Assembly: GCA_903929355.1 (NCBI GenBank)
Contig: CAIYUN010000057.1
Coordinates: forward strand, 1 to 64,000
DNA: 64,000 bases
Direction of reading: 5' to 3'
DNA from: an uncultured Opitutaceae bacterium
GTDB lineage: Bacteria > Verrucomicrobiota > Verrucomicrobiia > Opitutales > Opitutaceae
Positions within the stretch are counted from its first letter, which is position 1, and each line of letters opens with the position of its first letter. Positions 24,764 to 33,264 of the stretch are shown here, piece after piece. The notes under the pieces are model-generated. The model worked only from the letters and a program-made list of their open reading frames with translations. It was not told where the DNA came from and searched no databases. Position numbers and translations under genes: made by a program.

Positions 24764-24885
24764 GGGAATTGCGGACTGCGGATTGCGGACTGCGGAATGA
24801 ATGGCGGTCAAGCGCCGACGCCGGGTGCCGGGACTGGACTCCGCCCTCCAACCTCCGCCCTCCGCATTTGGCCCGCCACGGCGGC
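24764..24885. repeat. Repeats at the HIT-phoH junction
   Basis: Two blocks: GCGGACTGCGGATTGCGGAC (24770-24800) and CCGCCCTCCAACCTCCGCCC (24838-24870). The second encodes the last residues of the HIT protein (RRAEVGGRSP). The first abuts the phoH start. The first block resembles, on the other strand, the repeat found inside recD2 at 34164-34206. Confidence 0.7.
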
Positions 24886-25347
24886 GAGTTTTTCCCAGGT
24901 TGCGTCCAGCGCCTGCGGGAGCACCCGGGTGTTGCTGATCACCGGCATGAAGTTGGTGTCGCCGTTCCAGCGGGGCACCAGGTGGGCGTGCAGGTGCGGG
25001 ATGCTTCCGCCCGCCGCCCCGCCCAGGTTGAAGCCGAGGTTGAACCCGTCGGGCTTCAGCGCGGCGGTCAGGACGGCCTTGCCGAAGACGAGGGTGTCCA
25101 TGAAATCCGCGCGCTCGGCGGCGGTGAGGGCGTCGAGGTCGGCCGTCTCCCGGAACGGGATGGCCAGCAGGTGCCCCGGATTGTACGGATAGCGGTTCAG
25201 CATCAGGTAGGTCAGCGCACCCCGGTGGATGATGAGGGCGGTCCGGTCGTCGCCGAGGCCGGGCAGTTCCGTGAACGGACGCGTCCCTTCCGGCGGGCGC
25301 GGCGCCGTGATGTAATCCATGCGCCAGTAGGCGTGCAGCGACTCCAT
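24808..25347 (-). CDS. HIT family hydrolase
   Basis: Histidine-triad nucleotide hydrolase/transferase, cytoplasmic. The catalytic motif is PHLHAHLVPRW, and the NRYPYNPGHLL segment is typical of the Fhit-like AP4A hydrolase/phosphorylase branch. ATG 25347 (MESLHAYWRMDYI) is preferred over the ORF start seven codons upstream. The C-terminal dozen residues come from an intergenic-type repeat, so the native protein probably ended near ATWEKLAAVAG. First gene of the phoH run; substrate unknown. Confidence 0.9.
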   Translation of the reverse strand: MESLHAYWRMDYITAPRPPEGTRPFTELPGLGDDRTALIIHRGALTYLMLNRYPYNPGHLLAIPFRETADLDALTAAERADFMDTLVFGKAVLTAALKPDGFNLGFNLGGAAGGSIPHLHAHLVPRWNGDTNFMPVISNTRVLPQALDATWEKLAAVAGQMRRAEVGGRSPVPAPGVGA

Positions 25348-25494
25348 GTTCAAGGGGCGGTGAGGCAATCACGCCCCGCCGGCCTTGTCAAAGCCTGCCG
25401 GGCAAAGCTGGATGCTAGCCATTGCTTGTCAGCTGTTTGCTTATGACGGGACGAAGGTTTTGACAGGGCGGCCGGCCCGCCCCAACCTGCCTCC

Positions 25495-25854
25495 ATGCTG
25501 ACCGAATACCGCCATGTCAGGCAGGAGCGCGCGCCGCTGCGCCGGCGCTGGTTTGAGGGCGGCGGCCTTGAGCTGATTGTCTGGCAGGACGAACGCGGTG
25601 GTCTCACGGGGTTTCAGCTGTGCCACGACCAGGCCGAAGGCCCCCACGCGTTGACCTGGACTCCCGCAACCGGGTTTTCCCACAGCCGGATCGATGAGGG
25701 CGATCACTCGCCGCTGAAAAATGAAACCCCCGTCCTGCAACCCGGCGGCACCGTGCCCTGGCAGGCGCTGGCCGCGCGGTTTGCCGCCGAAGGCGCCGCG
25801 CTGGAACCCGCCTTGCGCGATACCGTGGCGTCCCTGCTGGCGACCCACTGCTGA
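25495..25854 (+). CDS. Conserved-looking hypothetical protein
   Basis: A 119-aa soluble protein I cannot name with confidence. It begins MLTEYRHVRQE and has RRWFEGGGLELIVWQDE, GFQLCHD and a central HALTW motif that look like conserved small-domain features. No signal peptide or membrane segment is seen. It stands alone between the divergent HIT gene and the exosortase gene, with about 120 bp of non-coding sequence before it and 170 bp after. Confidence 0.6.
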   Translation: MLTEYRHVRQERAPLRRRWFEGGGLELIVWQDERGGLTGFQLCHDQAEGPHALTWTPATGFSHSRIDEGDHSPLKNETPVLQPGGTVPWQALAARFAAEGAALEPALRDTVASLLATHC

Positions 25855-26024
25855 GGTGGGCCGGGGGGGGGCAGAGGCCGGAGGCCCGAAGCCAGAGCGG
25901 ATCGGGCAAGGGCGAGACCAAAAAAGGGGGACTCGACCCCATCCCGCATCGAACCGTGGGTTGGGCCGCTGAAAGTGCTGGCCCGCCGGGGTGGAATCAG
26001 GCAATCAATCCCCTTCTTCCTCGC

Positions 26025-27050
26025 ATGACCGCTTTTTGGAAAAAATTGACCGCGGTGGTGCCGGCGCCGTTTTTCGCGGCGCTGTTGCTTGGCGTGGGGT
26101 ATCTGGGCTTCGTCGCGTGGGACCAGTCCTGGTGGTGGCGGCAGAAGGAGGATTACTCGTTCGGCTGGCTGGTGCCCTGCTTTGTGGCGTTCGTCGTCTA
26201 TGACCGCTGGCCGCGGATTACGGCGGCACTGCGCGCCTGTGCCGCGGCGGGCAGCCCGCGGGCGGCCGGCTGGGTGCTGCCGGCGGCGGTCCATGCCGCG
26301 ATGGCGGGCGGGGTGGTCCTGTTTGCCCTCGGGGTGCTCTACCGGGCGGGCGCGGGCGCGTCGCAGCCTGGCACGCTGGCCATCTCGATGGGCGCGGCCG
26401 CGCTGCTCCTCACCACGCTTTTTCTCCAGGCCCCCGCCCCCGAAGGCCCGCCGTCCCCGGCGGTGGGGCTGACCACCGACGCCCGGCTGCGGCTGGCGGC
26501 GCTGTTTGTCTTCCCCGCGCTGGTCTGGCTGGTGTCCGCGCCGATGGTTTCAGTCGTGGAAAACGACCTCAGCCTGTTTTTGCTCCGGCTGGTGTCGCGG
26601 ATTGTTTCCGGGGTGTTTGATGTGCTCGGCCTGCCGATCCAGCAGGTGGGGAATGTGCTGGTGCTGCCACCGGTCAACGGGGTCGAGAACCGGGTGGGGG
26701 TGGCCGAGGCTTGTTCGGGCATCCGGTCCCAGACGGCGTGCCTGTTCTCCGGATCTTTCCTCGCGGCGGTGTTTTTGGAGAAGTTCTGGAAGAAGGCGCT
26801 GCTGGTGGTGATGGCGATGGTCCTGGCGTTTGCCACCAACATCATGCGCAGCCTGTTTCTGACCGCCTGGGCTTACTACAAGGGCGCGGAGGCCATGGAG
26901 AAGCAGGTGCATGACATTGCCGGCTATGTCGTGATCGTGCCGACCGTCCTCGGGCTGATTTGTCTCCTGCCGCTGCTCAACCTCAAGATCAGCTTTGGCC
27001 GCGGTGACGGGCCCGGGCCCAAACCGGCCGGCGGCGGCCCGGCACCGTGA
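26025..27050 (+). CDS. Exosortase/archaeosortase family protein
   Basis: Multi-pass membrane transpeptidase of 341 aa that, by family, cleaves C-terminal PEP-CTERM-type sorting tags of exported proteins. The catalytic cysteine is in VAEACSGIRS, the arginine in TNIMRSLFLT and the histidine in VHDIAGYVV, all in the correct order. About eight hydrophobic segments are visible. ATG 26025 is chosen over the ORF start at 25956, whose extra residues are non-coding in character. No PEP-CTERM substrate is encoded here; the polysaccharide export set 20 kb downstream may be the associated glycan system. kdtA starts 13 bp after it. Confidence 0.92.
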   Translation: MTAFWKKLTAVVPAPFFAALLLGVGYLGFVAWDQSWWWRQKEDYSFGWLVPCFVAFVVYDRWPRITAALRACAAAGSPRAAGWVLPAAVHAAMAGGVVLFALGVLYRAGAGASQPGTLAISMGAAALLLTTLFLQAPAPEGPPSPAVGLTTDARLRLAALFVFPALVWLVSAPMVSVVENDLSLFLLRLVSRIVSGVFDVLGLPIQQVGNVLVLPPVNGVENRVGVAEACSGIRSQTACLFSGSFLAAVFLEKFWKKALLVVMAMVLAFATNIMRSLFLTAWAYYKGAEAMEKQVHDIAGYVVIVPTVLGLICLLPLLNLKISFGRGDGPGPKPAGGGPAP

Positions 27051-27063
27051 GCGCGTGCGCCCG

Positions 27064-28368
27064 ATGATCTGGCTCTACCGGTTGTTGTTTCCCTGCCTGC
27101 TGGTACTGGCCTCGCCCTATTACCTCGGGCGCATGCGGCGGCGGGGCGGTTACCGGCGGCATTTTGCACACCGGTTCGGCGCGACTCCCGCGCTGCCACC
27201 CAAGACCCCGGGCGTGCCGCGGGTCTGGCTGCAGGCGGTGAGCGTCGGCGAGATGCTCGCGATCGGCCCGGTGCTGGAGGGCCTGCGCGCCGGAGGCGCG
27301 GAAATCTACCTCACGACCACGACGAGCACCGGTTACGCGGTCGCCCGCGAGCGTTATCTGCCGCTGGTCGCCGCCCTCGGCTATTTCCCGGTTGATTGGT
27401 GGCCGTTTTCCCGCCGCGCATGGGCCCGGGTCGCGCCCGACCTCGTCGTGCTCGTCGAGAGCGAGCGGTGGCCCGAACATCTGGCGCAGGCGCGCGCCCG
27501 CGCGGTGCCGGTGGTGTGCATCAACGCCCGCCTGAGTGACCGGAGTCTCCGGCGCATGCGCCGGCTGCGGAAGCTGGCCGCCGCGCTGCTCTTTGACGGC
27601 GTCTCCCGCGTGCTCGCCGCCTCGGTCCAGGACGCGGATCGTTTCCGGGAGCTGGGCGTGCCCGCGGAAAGCATTATTTTGACGGGCAGTCTCAAGCTCG
27701 ACGTGGCCATCCCACCCATGGGGGATGCGGACAAGGCGGGACTGCGCGCGGAACTCGGCCTGCCGCCCTCCGGGCTGGTCCTGCTGGGATCGTCCACCTG
27801 GCCGGGCGAGGAGGCCGCGTTGGTCCAGGCGCTGGTCGCGGCCCGCGGGCGCGGGTTGGCGGTGTCGTTGCTGCTGGTGCCGCGGCATGCCGAGCGTCGC
27901 GACGAGGTGCGAACCCTGTTGGACCGGACGGGGCTGCGGTGCCATTTTCGCCTTCAAGGGCCCGCCCCCGGCGAAAGGGACGTGGTCGTGGCCGACACCA
28001 CGGGCGAGCTGCGGAAGCTCACCCAGCTGGCCGACGTGGTCTTCATCGGCAAGAGCCTGGCGCCGCACGAGGGTGGTCAGACGCCCGTCGAGGCGGCGGT
28101 TTTGGGCCGGCCCGTGCTGCACGGGCCCCGGATGTCGAATTTTCGTGAGATTGCCCGGAATCTCGACACGGCGGGAGCCGCGCTCGAGGTGGCGCACAGC
28201 AGCGCTCTGGTGGCCGCGGTGGTCGACCTGCTCGGCGACGCCCCGCGACGGGCCCGGATGTCCGCCGCCGCGCTCGCCTGGAGCGCGGCCAACCGCGGTG
28301 CCGGGGAACGCACCCTGGTGGCGTTGCGCGGGGAACTGGCGAGAGCTTCCGCCCGGCCGGGGATTTGA
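27064..28368 (+). CDS. kdtA: 3-deoxy-D-manno-octulosonic acid (Kdo) transferase
   Basis: Glycosyltransferase (GT30) that adds Kdo to lipid A precursor at the inner membrane. An N-terminal membrane anchor (IWLYRLLFPCLLVLASPYYL) leads into the GT-B fold with WLQAVSVGEM, the ESERWPEH motif (family E-x-E-x-W-P), GSLKLD and the C-terminal SLAPHEGGQTPVEAA. ATG 27064 gives the usual N-terminus in 434 aa; a GTG at 27055 is possible. It shows that the cell makes lipopolysaccharide. Confidence 0.95.
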   Translation: MIWLYRLLFPCLLVLASPYYLGRMRRRGGYRRHFAHRFGATPALPPKTPGVPRVWLQAVSVGEMLAIGPVLEGLRAGGAEIYLTTTTSTGYAVARERYLPLVAALGYFPVDWWPFSRRAWARVAPDLVVLVESERWPEHLAQARARAVPVVCINARLSDRSLRRMRRLRKLAAALLFDGVSRVLAASVQDADRFRELGVPAESIILTGSLKLDVAIPPMGDADKAGLRAELGLPPSGLVLLGSSTWPGEEAALVQALVAARGRGLAVSLLLVPRHAERRDEVRTLLDRTGLRCHFRLQGPAPGERDVVVADTTGELRKLTQLADVVFIGKSLAPHEGGQTPVEAAVLGRPVLHGPRMSNFREIARNLDTAGAALEVAHSSALVAAVVDLLGDAPRRARMSAAALAWSAANRGAGERTLVALRGELARASARPGI

Positions 28369-28373
28369 CCGGC

Positions 28374-29036
28374 TTAACGTCCCGCGGCCGCCGGTGGCGG
28401 CAGGTCCGATACAATCTCCGTGGCCAGCCGGCCGGCGTCGGCGCCCAGCAGGGCGGCCAGCGCGGCATAGTCCCGGCCGTCCCAGCCGGCCGCCGGTGCC
28501 ACAAAAGTCTCGCGCCGCACGACCGCGCGGCCGGCATCGGCCCGCGTGATCTCGATCGCGGCGGAAAATTGGGCGGTGATCCGGCCGGAGGCATCGCGCA
28601 CGCCCTCGCAGCTCAGGAGCCGCACGCTCACATCGTAGTCGCGCGCCACCCCGATGGGAAAGGGTGCGGTCAGCACCACCGAGACCGGAGGGGAGGACTT
28701 CAGCCGTGCGTGCACCACGCGGGCCACCGCGTCGTCGAGCGGCTCGGCCCAGCGGTGGTTGTCCGCATACACCACCTCGCCGCCCCGCCGCAGGGCCAGC
28801 GCGCGGTTTCGCAGATACGTCGGCAGTTCCACCGGGCTTAGTCCGAGGGTCAGCGCCCCGTTGGCTGGCGGCACGGTCGGCGCCACCGGGGCGTCGGCGA
28901 CCAGCAGGTAGAAATGCGCCGGATCGTCCTGCGCCACCGGCAGGAGGTGGCAGCCGGCCAGCAACGCGACCAGTCCGAGCGCCAGCCGCGCCCCTGCATG
29001 GGACGGCGGAAGGTCAGGGCTGCGCGCGCGCTTCAT
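28374..29036 (-). CDS. ABC-type transport auxiliary lipoprotein (PqiC-like)
   Basis: Predicted outer-membrane lipoprotein of 220 aa with a lipobox LLAGC near residue 29, then an ABC_trans_aux/PqiC-type domain (FYLL, LGLSPVELPTYLRN, WAEPLDDAVARVV). In Pqi/Mla-type systems this subunit helps lipids cross the periplasm. It overlaps the MlaD-like gene by 4 bp and is last in the four-gene operon. It converges on kdtA with a 5-bp gap. Confidence 0.85.
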   Translation of the reverse strand: MKRARSPDLPPSHAGARLALGLVALLAGCHLLPVAQDDPAHFYLLVADAPVAPTVPPANGALTLGLSPVELPTYLRNRALALRRGGEVVYADNHRWAEPLDDAVARVVHARLKSSPPVSVVLTAPFPIGVARDYDVSVRLLSCEGVRDASGRITAQFSAAIEITRADAGRAVVRRETFVAPAAGWDGRDYAALAALLGADAGRLATEIVSDLPPPAAAGR

Positions 29037-30100
29037 GGCCTTTTCATCGCCGGCCCGGTGGCGGGGGCGGCGGCCGGCGGCGCCAGCGTTGGTTCGTCAG
29101 CGGGCGGGCGGCCCGTGAGGATCGCGGCCGGGTTGCGTTCGAGGAAATCGGCGAGCCGCCGCACGGACTCGGACGCCTCGGCCAGGCGCTTGAGCGCGGT
29201 GTCGGCGTCCGCCCCCAGTCCCTGCTGTGCGGTGATGAACTCGCGCACGGTGAGCGCAGTGGCCTTGAAGGCCTCCACCGCCTGCTTGGTCTGCGCGAGC
29301 GCCTCGTTGAGTTTGTCGCCCGTGGGCTCGACCTGGGTGTCGATTTTGGCGATGGTGCCGCGCAGGTCGGTCACCGCGCCGTTCAGGTTGGCCAGCGTGG
29401 CCGGCCAGGCCGGGTCGGAGGCGAACTGGCGCACCGCCCGCGCGGCCTGCGTGGCCTCGGCCACCAGGGGAGGGAGATCCAGGACCGCCAGCTTCTGGCG
29501 CGTGTCCACCAGCAGGCCCGACAGCTCCTGGGACAGGCCGGCGAAATCCACCTTTTGCAGCGCGGTGAGAATGGAAGTGAGGCTGGCCTGGAACCCCGAG
29601 ATCGTCGAGGGCACCGAGGGCACCACCGCATAGGGCGTGTCGCCCGGGTCCCCGGTCTTGGCGGCCGGGAACTGCGCCGGGTCCAGAAAATCGAGCTCGA
29701 CGAAGAGCAGGCTGGTCGCGAGGCCGGCGATGCCGAGCTGCGCGCGCAGCCCGTTGTCCACCAGCTTCTGCAGCTCGCCGGGGGTGGAGAGGTCGATCAT
29801 CACCCCTTGGGCGTCGGCGATCACGTTGCGGTTGAGCTCGCAAACCACCGCGATGGACGAATGGTGGCGGGCGGCGTTGTAGCGCAGATGGATGTCCACC
29901 ACGCGGCCGACCCGCACCCCGCGGAGCTTGACGGCGGAGCCGAGGTCGAGACCGTGAACCGACTCGTCAAAAAACACCTCGAAGCGCTGCGGCCGCGAAA
30001 AGAGGTTGATGCCACCGAAGGTCGTCAAGGCCAGCAGGCCGAGCAGCAGCGCGCCCAGGACAAACAGGCCGACGAGGGAGGGGCTGACTTTGGTTTTCAC
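29033..30100 (-). CDS. mlaD: MlaD/MCE-domain protein
   Basis: Single-pass periplasmic MCE protein of 355 aa. The membrane helix is LVGLFVLGALLLGLLALTTFGG, then the MCE domain (FFDESVHGLDLGSAVKLRGVRVGRV), then a long helical coiled-coil region and a Pro/Ala-rich tail. The long C-terminal helix is more like PqiB/YebT or Mce1-type proteins than the short E. coli MlaD. It would bind lipids and contact the MlaE permease. Sits 52 bp after the ATPase gene. Confidence 0.9.
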   Translation of the reverse strand: MKTKVSPSLVGLFVLGALLLGLLALTTFGGINLFSRPQRFEVFFDESVHGLDLGSAVKLRGVRVGRVVDIHLRYNAARHHSSIAVVCELNRNVIADAQGVMIDLSTPGELQKLVDNGLRAQLGIAGLATSLLFVELDFLDPAQFPAAKTGDPGDTPYAVVPSVPSTISGFQASLTSILTALQKVDFAGLSQELSGLLVDTRQKLAVLDLPPLVAEATQAARAVRQFASDPAWPATLANLNGAVTDLRGTIAKIDTQVEPTGDKLNEALAQTKQAVEAFKATALTVREFITAQQGLGADADTALKRLAEASESVRRLADFLERNPAAILTGRPPADEPTLAPPAAAPATGPAMKRP

Positions 30101-30152
30101 GGAGGGAGCACGCGGGACGCGGACCAGTTAAAGGCCGGGAGGGTGGCGGGGG

Positions 30153-30929
30153 TCAAGATTGGTTGTCAGGCCGGCCGAGAAACTCCCGCACCCGTTCGTC
30201 GCGGCTGGAACCGGCCAGGGCCCGGGGCGCGCCCTCGGCGATGATGCCCTGCGCGGACCGGTCGAGGAGGATCAGGCGGTCGCCGATCGCGAAAATCGAC
30301 GCCAGCTCGTGCGACACGATCACGCAGGTCGTGCCGAGCGTGTCGCGCACGCGGCGGATGAGCTCGTCGAGGTGCCGCGAGGTGACCGGGTCGAGGCCGG
30401 CGGAGGGTTCGTCAAAAAACACGATGGCCGGGTCGAGGGCCAGGGCGCGGGCCAGGGCGGCGCGTTTGCGCATGCCGCCGCTCAATTCGGAGGGATACTT
30501 GTCCTCCGCGCCCGCGAGGCCGACCTGCGCGAGCTTGAGCGCCACGAGCTCGTCGCACTCGACCCGGGTCAACGGGGTGTATTCCTCGAGGGGCAGCGCG
30601 ATGTTCTCCCGCACGGTGAGGGAGCTCCACAGCGCGCCGCTTTGGTAGAGCACCCCGAAGGTGCGGAGCAGCTCGCGCCGGCGCGCGGCGTCGGCCGCGG
30701 TGAAGGACTCGCCAAAGAAGCTCACCGTGCCGGCGGTGGCCTCGTTCAGGCCGACGAGGTGGCGCAGCAGGGTGCTTTTGCCGCAGCCGGAGCCGCCGAT
30801 CACGAAAAAAATCTCCCCGCGCCGCACGGAAAAGGTGACGTTGGTCAGCACCGGGGCGCCGCCGTAGCCGCATTCCAGGCCGGCGACCGCGATCGCGGGA
30901 ATTTCAGGGGCTGGGTCCATGGGGCTCAC
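30153..30929 (-). CDS. mlaF: ABC transporter ATP-binding protein, MlaF-like
   Basis: ATPase of a phospholipid-transport ABC system, 258 aa. Walker A is GGSGCGKST, the signature is LSGGMRKRAALARAL, Walker B is IVFFDEPSAGLD and the switch histidine is in IVSHEL. The GMRKR signature is characteristic of Mla/Ttg2-type lipid ATPases. Its start overlaps the mlaE stop by 4 bp, so translation is coupled. Confidence 0.93.
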   Translation of the reverse strand: MSPMDPAPEIPAIAVAGLECGYGGAPVLTNVTFSVRRGEIFFVIGGSGCGKSTLLRHLVGLNEATAGTVSFFGESFTAADAARRRELLRTFGVLYQSGALWSSLTVRENIALPLEEYTPLTRVECDELVALKLAQVGLAGAEDKYPSELSGGMRKRAALARALALDPAIVFFDEPSAGLDPVTSRHLDELIRRVRDTLGTTCVIVSHELASIFAIGDRLILLDRSAQGIIAEGAPRALAGSSRDERVREFLGRPDNQS

Positions 30930-32065
30930 CAGCGGAGGATGTGAAACACCACCGCGAACAGCGCGTCGGCGATGACCAGGAGCAGCAACGCCATCACCAC
31001 GGCCGAGGTGGCCGCGCGGCCCACGCCTTCCGCGCTGCGCTCCGCCTGGAGCCCGCGCAGGCAGCCGGCCAGGCCCACGATCAGCCCGAAAGCCACCGCC
31101 TTGATCAGGCCGGTGGCGATGTCCGTCAGGTTCACGTTGGCAAACATCTCCACCCAGTAGGCGGCCGGCTGGATGCCCAGCAGTTGCTTCGCGACCACCA
31201 GGCCGCCGATCATGCCCAGCGCGTTGGAGTAAATGGCCAGCAGCGGCATCATCAGGGTGAGCGCGACCACCCGCGGCAGCACGAGAAAGTTCACCGGGCG
31301 GATGCCGAACGTCACAAAGGCGTCGAGCTCCTCGCCCGCCTTCATGTTGCCGAGCGTCGCGGCAAACGCCGCCCCGGTGCGCCCGGCCAGCACCACCGCC
31401 GTCATCACCGCGCCCGTCTCGCGCACCATCGCCAGACCGATCAGGTCCGCCAGCCAGATGTCGCCGCCCACCTGTCGCAGCACCAGCGCGCCGGTGTAGG
31501 CGAGGGTCACCCCCACCAGGAAGCTGATGAGGCCGACGATGGGCAGTGCCCGCTCACCGCACCCCTGCATCTCGCCGAGACAATCGCGCCAGCGAAACTT
31601 GCCCGGATGCCGGATGAAGAAGAGTCCGCCCAGCACGCATTCGCCCACAAAGGCCGTGATCTCGACCCCTTCCTGCCAGGCCCGCTCCGTCCAATCGCCC
31701 ACGGCCGCCACCAGGCTTCGGGCGGGCGCGCCCGGCCGGGCCGCCTGGGCCGCCTGGGCCGCAGTCATCTGCATGGCCAGCCGGCGCGCCGCCTCGGGCA
31801 ACCCGGTCAGGTCGCAGTACGCGTCGTGGCCCCGGCACCAGCGCAGCGCCTCGTCCAGAAAGAGCACCAGCGCGCTGTCCCAGCCCGCGAGGTCGTCCGC
31901 CAGGGAAAACTGGACGCGCGCCGGCTGGCGTCCGGCCAGGACGCCCGTCCACATGGGCCGCGCCTGCGTGACCCGCCAGCGCCCGCCGAGCACCACTTGC
32001 AGGCAGTCGCCCTCCAGGCGGGCTTCCACCCGGGCGGTGGTGGCGGCGGTGGACAGGACGGACAT
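30926..32065 (-). CDS. mlaE: MlaE-type permease with N-terminal STAS-like domain
   Basis: Inner-membrane permease of the lipid-transport ABC system. About 110 N-terminal residues resemble a STAS/MlaB-like domain (DDLAGWDSALVLFLDEA). The MlaE core follows with five or six helices and the conserved MVRETGAVMTAVVLAGRTGAAFA and EELDAFVTFGI motifs. ATG 32065 is chosen; the longer ORF to 32209 runs through a GC-rich palindrome and gives a Trp/Gly-rich non-native N-terminus. The fusion would replace a separate MlaB. No MlaC gene is present. Confidence 0.9.
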   Translation of the reverse strand: MSVLSTAATTARVEARLEGDCLQVVLGGRWRVTQARPMWTGVLAGRQPARVQFSLADDLAGWDSALVLFLDEALRWCRGHDAYCDLTGLPEAARRLAMQMTAAQAAQAARPGAPARSLVAAVGDWTERAWQEGVEITAFVGECVLGGLFFIRHPGKFRWRDCLGEMQGCGERALPIVGLISFLVGVTLAYTGALVLRQVGGDIWLADLIGLAMVRETGAVMTAVVLAGRTGAAFAATLGNMKAGEELDAFVTFGIRPVNFLVLPRVVALTLMMPLLAIYSNALGMIGGLVVAKQLLGIQPAAYWVEMFANVNLTDIATGLIKAVAFGLIVGLAGCLRGLQAERSAEGVGRAATSAVVMALLLLVIADALFAVVFHILRW

Positions 32066-32115
32066 GACCACCAGCCTGTCACGCGCCCCGCACCGGGCAA
32101 ACCACAAAGTTTGGG

Positions 32116-32152
32116 CCCCGGCGGGGTGGGGGGCACCCCACCCACATATTCG
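32116..32152. repeat. GGGGTGGGGGGCACCCC palindrome
   Basis: GCGGGGTGGGGGGCACCCCACCCACA forms a compact palindrome in the divergent gap between mlaE and the HAD gene. The GGCACCCC-CCCAC words recur at 61365-61430. Confidence 0.55.
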
Positions 32153-32217
32153 GCGCCCGCCTCCGCCCAGTTTTTCCGTGCCTTCCGCGCGTTCCGCCGA
32201 CAAACCCATCCCGTCTC

Positions 32218-32856
32218 ATGCGTTTCCGCACCGTTCTCTTCGATCTCGACGGCACCTTGGTTGACCACTTTGCAGCCATCGGGCGCAGCCACACCCACAC
32301 CATGCTCTCGCTCGGCCTGCCCGCGCCCACGGCCGCCCGGGTGCGCGCGGCGGTGGGCGGTGGCCTGGAAAACGCCCTTGCCCAGCTCGTCGGCCCGGCG
32401 CGCGTCGCCGAGGCACTGCCGATCTACCGCGCTTATTGGGATGCCACCCTGCTCGACGATGTCGTCCTGCTGCCCGGCGCGCGCGAATTGCTCGCCACGC
32501 TCCGCGCCGACGGCGTTCGCACCGCCGTGCTCACCAACAAGCTGGGTGCGTCTGCGCGCCAGATCTGCGACCACCTCGCCCTTACTCCGCTGCTCGACGC
32601 CGTCGTCGGCGCGCAGGACACCCCGTGGCTCAAACCCGACCCCGCGCTCACCCGCCAGGTCCTGGCGCAGCTCGGCGCGGAAGCCGCGACCACGCTTTTC
32701 GTCGGCGACTCGCCCTACGACGTGCAAACCGCGCACCAGGCGGGACTGCCCTGCTGGTGCGTCACCACCGGCACCCACACCGCGGAACAGCTCGGCCCCG
32801 CCGGCGCGGACCAGATTTTTTCCGGGCTGGCGGCCATGGCCCTCGGGCTCGACTAG
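32218..32856 (+). CDS. HAD-family phosphatase (phosphoglycolate phosphatase-like)
   Basis: Cytoplasmic HAD hydrolase of 212 aa. Motif I is LFDLDGTLVD, motif II LTNK, motif III lysine in WLKPDP and motif IV FVGDSPYDV. A helical cap lies between motifs I and II (residues 15-80), as in Gph. The substrate could be 2-phosphoglycolate or another small phosphoester. It stands alone, with a repeat-filled 400-bp gap after it. Confidence 0.87.
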   Translation: MRFRTVLFDLDGTLVDHFAAIGRSHTHTMLSLGLPAPTAARVRAAVGGGLENALAQLVGPARVAEALPIYRAYWDATLLDDVVLLPGARELLATLRADGVRTAVLTNKLGASARQICDHLALTPLLDAVVGAQDTPWLKPDPALTRQVLAQLGAEAATTLFVGDSPYDVQTAHQAGLPCWCVTTGTHTAEQLGPAGADQIFSGLAAMALGLD

Positions 32857-33264
32857 CTTGTCTGCCATCCTGCCCCGGCCTTCTCTGGTTGGATCATGGC
32901 ATGGTCCGGTCCGTTCACGCACTGCCTCGCCTTGGCCAGCTGCCTCAAGGGCTCTATCCGTGTTGATCCGGGTCCATCCGTGGTTGAAAACCCGGCCCCT
33001 CCCTTCCTGATTTCCTGACATCCAGATGAAATTCACCTCAGGAACTCAGGCCGGAAGAATCTCTTTGCCTTCTTCCCCTCACCATTTCCTCCCTCCGTGC
33101 TCTCCGGATTCTCCGTGTTCCACCCCTCCTTCATCCGGTTGAATCTGTGCCCATCGATGAAATCCGTGGTCAATTCTTTGGTCGGCCAGTTTGTAGGGTC
33201 AGCCAGTTCGCGCCCGCCGCTTCTCCCAGCTTGCCCCGCGCGCCCTTCCGCTTAGCCAAGTACC
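32857..33264. repeat. Repeat-filled gap before recD2, no gene
   Basis: About 400 bp without a credible ORF. It contains an ATCCGTGTTGATCCGGGTCCATCCGTGG block (32957-32985) like that at 188-238. A CCTGATTTCCTGACATCC / CAGGAACTCAGG inverted pair follows near 33005-33045, then CTCTCCGGATTCTCCGTGTTCC near 33098 and an AATCTGTGCCCATCGATG / ATCCGTGGTC block near 33140-33172. Confidence 0.7.

Noticed and set aside
24764-25372. PhoH ORF extension of about 200 residues
   Set aside because: It overlaps the HIT gene in another frame and the GCGGACTGCGG repeat, and has shadow-like composition.
32066-32209. Longer mlaE start
   Set aside because: The added residues (ICGWGAPHPAG) come from a palindromic repeat.
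30941-33010. 689-aa plus-strand ORF
   Set aside because: Antisense shadow of the mlaE gene running into the HAD gene in another frame.
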